Below are positions 7,196-10,390 of a stretch of 10,390 nt of DNA, in pieces. Each line of letters starts with the position of its first letter. The first letter of the stretch is position 1. A model generated the notes under the pieces. The model saw only the letters and a program-made list of their open reading frames with translations, was not told where the DNA came from and made no database searches. The stretch covers positions 1 to 10,390 of the forward strand of contig JAAZNU010000071.1 in assembly GCA_012798135.1 (NCBI GenBank). Reading direction: 5' to 3'. This DNA comes from Veillonellaceae bacterium. GTDB lineage: Bacteria > Bacillota_C > Negativicutes > UBA1444. The position numbers and the translations under genes are program-made.

Positions 7196-7686
7196 ATATT
7201 ACAGGAACTTTGATTTGGTATTACTATATTTGTAAAAGAGAGGTTTGGTTAATGGCGCATCAAATAGAATCTGATCAAAACAATGATTTTCTTATAATTG
7301 GTAAGTCTATAGGAGAAAACTCATATCCTCGAAATCACAAAGAAATCAGAATAGATAATATAGTAATGGACATGGTTAATAAAAAGGGTGGTAATATAAT
7401 AATATCTGAAATTAAAAAAAGCTCGCATTTTTTAGAAAGCGCTAAAATGCAAGTTGCTTTTTATTTATCGGAACTTAAAAAGAAAGGGGTTACTAATATG
7501 AAAGGGGAATTGAGGTTTCCTTTAGAAAAGAAAAGTATCGAAATTATTTTAACTATTGAACTTGAAAATAAGTTAAATCAAGCAATTAAAGAAATTAATG
7601 AAATAGTAAGGTTAGAAATTCCTCCTTTACCTCAAAGGATTGTTTTTTGCAAAAAATGCAGTTATTATGAACTTTGTTGGGTATAA
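7189..7686 (+). CDS. cas4: Cas4 RecB-like nuclease of the adaptation module
   Basis: Cas4 works with Cas1-Cas2 to select and trim PAM-containing prespacers before integration. The 165-residue product has the compact I-B Cas4 layout. An N-terminal YYYICKREVWL supplies the first iron-sulfur Cys (Cys15), and the C-terminal CKKCSYYELC supplies Cys154, Cys157 and Cys163, together a 4Fe-4S ligand set. Between them lies the RecB nuclease core: Asp56/Asp61, then Glu74-x-Lys76 in ISEIKKSS, and Gln88 in KMQVAFYL. The motif I position, where many Cas4 proteins have a His after IGxxI, reads IGKSIGE here (Gly42), a possible missing ligand. The start overlaps the end of cas3 by seven bases and lacks a clear ribosome binding site, which suggests coupled translation. 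Confidence 0.93.
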   Translation: MVNITGTLIWYYYICKREVWLMAHQIESDQNNDFLIIGKSIGENSYPRNHKEIRIDNIVMDMVNKKGGNIIISEIKKSSHFLESAKMQVAFYLSELKKKGVTNMKGELRFPLEKKSIEIILTIELENKLNQAIKEINEIVRLEIPPLPQRIVFCKKCSYYELCWV

Positions 7687-7689
7687 ACT

Positions 7690-8694
7690 ATGGACAGAGA
7701 TTATTATATTTTTAAATCTGGAAGACTTGAGAGAAAGGATAATACACTTTATCTTGAGACAACTGATGAGGATGGAAATCCTATTAAAAAGCCAATACCA
7801 ATAGAATCTGTTAATTCAATGTATCTTATGGGGGAGATTGATTTGAATACAAGGCTTTTGGATTTTTTGTCTCAAAACAAGGTTGTTTTACACAATTTTA
7901 ATTATTATGGACATTATTCGGGAAGCTATTATCCAAGAGAGTATTTAAACTCAGGTTTTTTGCTTGTAAAACAGGTAGAGCATTATAAGGATAAAAAGAA
8001 AAGAATGTTTATAGCAAAGGAGTTTGTTAAAGCTGAGTCGCATAATATTAAAAACAATATAAAGCACTATCAAAAACAGGGCAAGGATGTGGATGAGGTT
8101 ATAAAAAATATAGAGTTAGAAGAAGAAAAGATAGATTTAATGCAGGATGTTCCTGAGTTAATGGCTATTGAGGGGCATATAAGAAATCTTTATTATCAGT
8201 CTTTTAATGATATATTAAAACTTGATTTTGAGTTTACAAAAAGGGTTATTCAACCACCTGATAATCCAGTAAACTGCCTTATTTCTTTTGGCAATATGCT
8301 TGTTTATACTACGGTTTTATCTGAGATATATCATACACATTTAAATCCTACAATAAGCTTTCTCCATGAACCGGGGGAAAGAAGATTTTCACTTTCACTT
8401 GATATTGCAGAAATTTTTAAGCCTATACTATCTGACAAGGTAACTTTCAAGCTCATAAATAATAATATGATAAAGCCTGAACATTTTGAGGAAGGATTAA
8501 ATTTTTGTTATTTAAAAGAGGATGGCAGGAAACTTTATATAAGGGAATTTGATGAAAGACTGCAAACGACAATTGATCATAGAGAGCTCAAAAGAAGCGT
8601 ATCTTATAGACATCTGATAAGATTGGAGTGCTATAAATTAGCTAAACATATACTTGGAGAAAAGGAGTATCAATCTTTTAGAGCGTGGTGGTAA
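7690..8694 (+). CDS. cas1: Cas1 integrase of the adaptation complex
   Basis: Cas1 is the metal-dependent integrase that, as Cas1-Cas2, inserts new spacers at the leader end of the array. The 334-residue length is usual for type I-B. The N-terminal strand-rich domain begins DYYIFKSGRLERKDNTL. The C-terminal helical domain has the catalytic residues Glu161 (IEGHIRNLYY), His226 (FLHEPG) and Asp238 with Glu241 (SLDIAE). The motif NPVNCLISFGNMLVY (about 192-206) is also family-typical. The ATG is three bases after the cas4 stop with no strong ribosome binding site of its own, so coupling to cas4 is likely. Unlike most I-B loci, cas2 does not follow directly but lies 446 bases downstream behind a repeat-containing segment. 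Confidence 0.96.
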   Translation: MDRDYYIFKSGRLERKDNTLYLETTDEDGNPIKKPIPIESVNSMYLMGEIDLNTRLLDFLSQNKVVLHNFNYYGHYSGSYYPREYLNSGFLLVKQVEHYKDKKKRMFIAKEFVKAESHNIKNNIKHYQKQGKDVDEVIKNIELEEEKIDLMQDVPELMAIEGHIRNLYYQSFNDILKLDFEFTKRVIQPPDNPVNCLISFGNMLVYTTVLSEIYHTHLNPTISFLHEPGERRFSLSLDIAEIFKPILSDKVTFKLINNNMIKPEHFEEGLNFCYLKEDGRKLYIREFDERLQTTIDHRELKRSVSYRHLIRLECYKLAKHILGEKEYQSFRAWW

Positions 8695-8696
8695 AT

Positions 8697-8856
8697 CATC
8701 AAGATGTAAACAGATTCAATCAAGATCTAAACGGATAAATCAAGAAGATAGTTATTTAATCATCAGGATAAAGACAGATTCATCAGGATGTAAACAGATA
8801 GGAATCAGATGAAAACGGATATTATCGAGATGTAATCATCAGAATGTAAACGAATA
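8697..8856 (+). repeat. Degenerate direct repeats, about 20 bp each, between cas1 and cas2
   Basis: Units start at about 8697, 8717, 8759, 8781, 8801, 8821 and 8837, with a partial unit near 8738. The consensus is close to CATCAGGATGTAAACAGATA. Units 8697-8716 and 8781-8800 are the best preserved and share GATGTAAACA; others carry substitutions or small deletions. The period of about 20 bases, not a multiple of three, and the lack of an ORF argue that this is non-coding. The array starts three bases after the cas1 stop. Confidence 0.75.
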
Positions 8857-8885
8857 GAAAGATAATTAAAAGTGGTTTAGACATT

Positions 8886-9026
8886 ATGAATAAAGAATTT
8901 TTATACGATAAGTTAACATATAAAATTATTGGAATTTTGATGAAGGTACATACTTCTTTAGGCCCAGAATTTCCTGAAAAAATGTATAAAAAGGCAGTAA
9001 TAGTAGAATTAGAAAAGGAAAAATAA
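8886..9026 (+). pseudogene. Truncated GxxExxY-family protein remnant
   Basis: A 46-codon ORF starts MNKEFLYDKLTYKIIGILMK and continues with VHTSLGPEFPEKMYKKAVIV. It matches the N-terminal part of the GxxExxY family (consensus [29 protein letters not shown]), small proteins related to PD-(D/E)XK nucleases, of about 120-130 residues. In the name motif the first Gly is Glu28 here, while Glu31 and Tyr34 are kept. The ORF stops after 46 residues, so the catalytic half with the Asp and the Glu-x-Lys is missing. There is no convincing ribosome binding site. It lies between direct and inverted copies of a short repeat, which suggests a mobile cassette left inside the cas operon. The family match is confident; residual function is doubtful. 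Confidence 0.75.
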
Positions 9027-9039
9027 TATAAATTTTTAA

Positions 9040-9058
9040 AATCAGTTTACATCTGATT
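9040..9058 (-). repeat. Inverted copy of the cas1-cas2 intergenic repeat
   Basis: Read on the minus strand this is AATCAGATGTAAACTGATT, matching the direct repeats upstream (ATCAGGATGTAAACAGATT) with one deletion and one substitution. It lies on the opposite side of the GxxExxY remnant in opposite orientation. The copy is also nearly palindromic at its ends (AATCAG...CTGATT). Confidence 0.65.
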
Positions 9059-9116
9059 ATTAAAATAAGTTAAATATAAACTAATAAATTAAGATTAAAT
9101 TTTAATGGAAATGAAA

Positions 9117-9136
9117 AATCTGTTTTAATCTGGATG
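9117..9136 (-). repeat. Second inverted repeat copy, immediately upstream of cas2
   Basis: On the minus strand it reads CATCCAGATTAAAACAGATT, sharing the CATC start and AAACAGATT end of the direct repeat unit. It ends four bases before the cas2 ATG, so the cas2 translation start region is built from this repeat. GGATGAG (9132-9138) is the only possible ribosome binding sequence. Confidence 0.5.
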
Positions 9137-9140
9137 AGAT

Positions 9141-9404
9141 ATGTATGTAATCATTGTTTATGATGTGGAGCAAAAAAGAGTCTCAAAAATGTGTAAGAAG
9201 TTGAGAGAATATTTGATATGGATTCAAAACTCTGTTTTTGAGGGTGAGATAACTGAGGGTAAACTTGTAGAGTTAAAATCAGAAATAAATAGGATAATAA
9301 ATAAAGACAATGATTCTGTCATAATATTTGAGTTTTCAAGTGATAATTATATAAAAAGGCGTATATTAGGGAAAGAATTTAATCCTACCGATAATATATT
9401 ATAG
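9141..9404 (+). CDS. cas2: Cas2 adaptation protein
   Basis: Cas2 forms the central dimer of the Cas1-Cas2 integrase complex that holds the prespacer. The 87-residue length is usual. The first strand MYVIIVYDV contains the conserved Asp8, followed by the helix KMCKKLREYL and the family motif IQNSVFEGEIT (about 28-38), giving the ferredoxin-like fold. The gene is complete. It is separated from cas1 by a repeat and GxxExxY-remnant segment, so it may depend on read-through across that segment or on a local promoter I could not identify. The leader of the CRISPR array begins directly after its stop codon. Confidence 0.95.
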   Translation: MYVIIVYDVEQKRVSKMCKKLREYLIWIQNSVFEGEITEGKLVELKSEINRIINKDNDSVIIFEFSSDNYIKRRILGKEFNPTDNIL

Positions 9405-9417
9405 TCGGCAGGGTAGG
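9384..9417. repeat. Inverted repeat straddling the cas2 stop codon
   Basis: CCTACC (9384-9389) and GGTAGG (9412-9417) are complementary. Inside them CCGA (9388-9391) can instead pair with TCGG (9405-9408) around the palindrome TAATATATTA (9392-9401). The hairpin includes the cas2 stop. It is not followed by a T run, so it is not a typical intrinsic terminator; it may mark the end of the cas2 mRNA. Confidence 0.35.
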
Positions 9418-9482
9418 TTTGATTAATATCGGAAATATATCTTTAAGTGATGATTTTTTTATTCCTACTATAAAAAATAGCG

Positions 9483-9532
9483 TCGGCAACCTCTTGATAG
9501 TGTTTACATCATCTGACATTGCCGATTTTTTT
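9483..9532 (+). terminator. Hairpin plus T-run in the leader; terminator-like
   Basis: TCGGCAA (9483-9489) pairs with TTGCCGA (9519-9525), a 7-bp stem with a 29-base loop, followed directly by seven T. It could end transcripts coming from cas2 just before the array promoter, or be a DNA element used in spacer integration. The long loop weakens the terminator reading. Confidence 0.4.
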
Positions 9533-9542
9533 GTGCTAAAAT
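9513..9542 (+). promoter_or_regulatory. Promoter of the CRISPR array transcript
   Basis: CTGACA (9513-9518, five of six to the -35 consensus) and TAAAAT (9537-9542) are 18 bases apart, with a TG one base before the -10 (extended -10). Transcription would start near 9549, about 35 bases before the first repeat. An overlapping alternative is TTGCCG (9519-9524) with TATATA (9542-9547), spacer 17. Confidence 0.6.
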
Positions 9543-9583
9543 ATATATATGTTCACTATGAAAGATTATATAAAAATAGGTTG

Positions 9584-10390
9584 GTATTAATTGAACCATA
9601 TTGGAATTGAAATATAGAAGTAATAAAGATGAAACTATTAGAATTACAAGGGTATTAATTGAACCATATTGGAATTGAAATTAGTATTCGACGAACCTGT
9701 TTGATTATAATATCCCGGTATTAATTGAACCATATTGGAATTGAAATAGAAGGAGGTAAAGAGTATGGAAAAGTCAGGTATAAGTATTAATTGAACCATA
9801 TTGGAATTGAAATTTTATAAAAACTTCGTTTGCAACCCCGACCTATAAAGTATTAATTGAACCATATTGGAATTGAAATTCATCTAAAATATCTTTTGCT
9901 TCAGTATCAGCTCCAGGTATTAATTGAACCATATTGGAATTGAAATTTTTCAGTTTCATTGCTATTTTTAACATTATCGCAAGTATTAATTGAACCATAT
10001 TGGAATTGAAATTAGAAAAGTGAACCTTCATTATATCCTGATATAGGCAAGTATTAATTGAACCATATTGGAATTGAAATAATATTTCACTCGTGAAAAC
10101 CGTGTCATTTTCAACGAGTATTAATTGAACCATATTGGAATTGAAATATATTAGATCCGATTGGATACTCAATCGTTTCTAAGGTATTAATTGAACCATA
10201 TTGGAATTGAAATTAAATGGAATTCCTTATTTTTTATTATTTGTAGATTGTATTAATTGAACCATATTGGAATTGAAATCATATGACATTTTCCACATAT
10301 GCGATTTCAGATGTTGTATTAATTGAACCATATTGGAATTGAAATTTGATAACATTGATTTTATTAATGTCATCAATTATTGTATTAATT
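9584..10390 (+). CRISPR. CRISPR array, 12 complete repeats plus a partial one
   Basis: The repeat is 30 bp, beginning GTATTAATTGAACC and ending TTGGAATTGAAAT. Complete copies start at 9584, 9652, 9718, 9784, 9850, 9917, 9983, 10051, 10118, 10184, 10250 and 10316 and are identical. A thirteenth is cut at the window edge (10382). The 12 spacers measure 38, 36, 36, 36, 37, 36, 38, 37, 36, 36, 36 and 36 nt. The 3' end fits the type I-B pattern (ATTGAAA plus a pyrimidine), so the crRNA handle would be ATTGAAAT. Orientation is fixed by that handle and by the leader upstream; it is the same as for the cas genes. Perfect repeat identity fits the leader-proximal, recently grown end. The repeat has only weak pairing (TTAATT with AATTGA, CCA with TGG). 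The array continues beyond the window. Confidence 0.99.

Larger units (their letters stand above)
9405..9583 (+). promoter_or_regulatory. CRISPR leader
   Basis: This 179-base AT-rich non-coding stretch lies between cas2 and the first repeat and has the position and composition of a leader, where new spacers are inserted and the array transcript begins. It contains two direct copies of GTCGGCA (9404-9410, 9482-9488), an inverted copy TTGCCGA (9519-9525), a promoter (9513-9542) and a run of alternating AT (9541-9550). A 63-codon frame that crosses it runs into the first repeat and has no ribosome binding site, so it is not a gene. Confidence 0.85.

Noticed and set aside
8920..8945. Possible degenerate CRISPR repeat between cas1 and cas2 (TATTGGAATT), as in a CreTA-type RNA module
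   Set aside because: The 10-base match lies in the conserved IIGILMK coding part of the GxxExxY remnant, no other part of the repeat aligns, and there is no following handle ATTGAAAT.
9419..9610. 63-codon plus-strand ORF in the leader
   Set aside because: It has no ribosome binding site, crosses the leader promoter and the hairpin, and its last codons come from the first CRISPR repeat. It is a chance reading frame.
9843..10172. 109-codon minus-strand ORF
   Set aside because: It is made of translated CRISPR repeats and spacers (the peptide repeats FNSNMVQLI), so it is a by-product of the array.

Overview
The window carries a nearly complete, single-orientation type I-B CRISPR-Cas locus in a low-GC bacterial genome. 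All genes are strongly A/T-biased (roughly 30% GC by eye), start sites often have AAGGAGG-type ribosome binding sites, and an IS3-family element lies at the left edge. The protein set (Cas8b of the TM1802/Csh1 type, Csh2-type Cas7, Cas5h-like Cas5) is typical of low-GC bacteria such as Clostridia, Thermotogae and Deferribacteres. The sequence alone does not fix a species.

Left flank (1-550). On the minus strand are the first codons of an IS3-family OrfA (1-56) and the end of that element (to about 126). Next to it is a small lipoprotein gene (103-402), whose last codons and stop lie inside the IS end, so the insertion truncated it. An AT-rich divergent intergenic region (403-550) separates it from the cas genes.

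Interference operon (551-7195, plus strand). The order is cas6, cas8b, cas7, cas5, cas3 (HD and helicase in one protein), with short gaps or overlaps. Inside cas8b, an in-frame ATG with a strong Shine-Dalgarno sequence (2712) probably gives a separate 138-residue Cas11b small subunit. A 25-codon ORF with a good Shine-Dalgarno sequence bridges the cas8b/cas7 junction. Cas6 would process the transcript of the array. Cas5, Cas7, Cas8b and Cas11b would form Cascade around the crRNA, and Cas3 would degrade the target.

Adaptation module (7189-9404). cas4 and cas1 follow tightly. A 446-nt insertion-like segment (8695-9140) then separates cas1 from cas2. It holds about seven degenerate 20-bp direct repeats, a truncated GxxExxY-family ORF of 46 codons, and inverted copies of the same repeat on the far side, the last ending four bases before the cas2 start.

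Leader and array (9405-10390). The leader has a good extended -10 promoter and a hairpin followed by seven T. The array follows with 12 identical complete 30-bp repeats and 12 spacers of 36-38 nt. A thirteenth repeat is cut by the window edge, so the array continues beyond it.

The system itself is a recognised type. The less ordinary parts are the repeat/GxxExxY cassette inside the adaptation module, a 10-mer it shares with the leader, the internal Cas11b start, the self-complementary spacers, and the IS-terminated lipoprotein.
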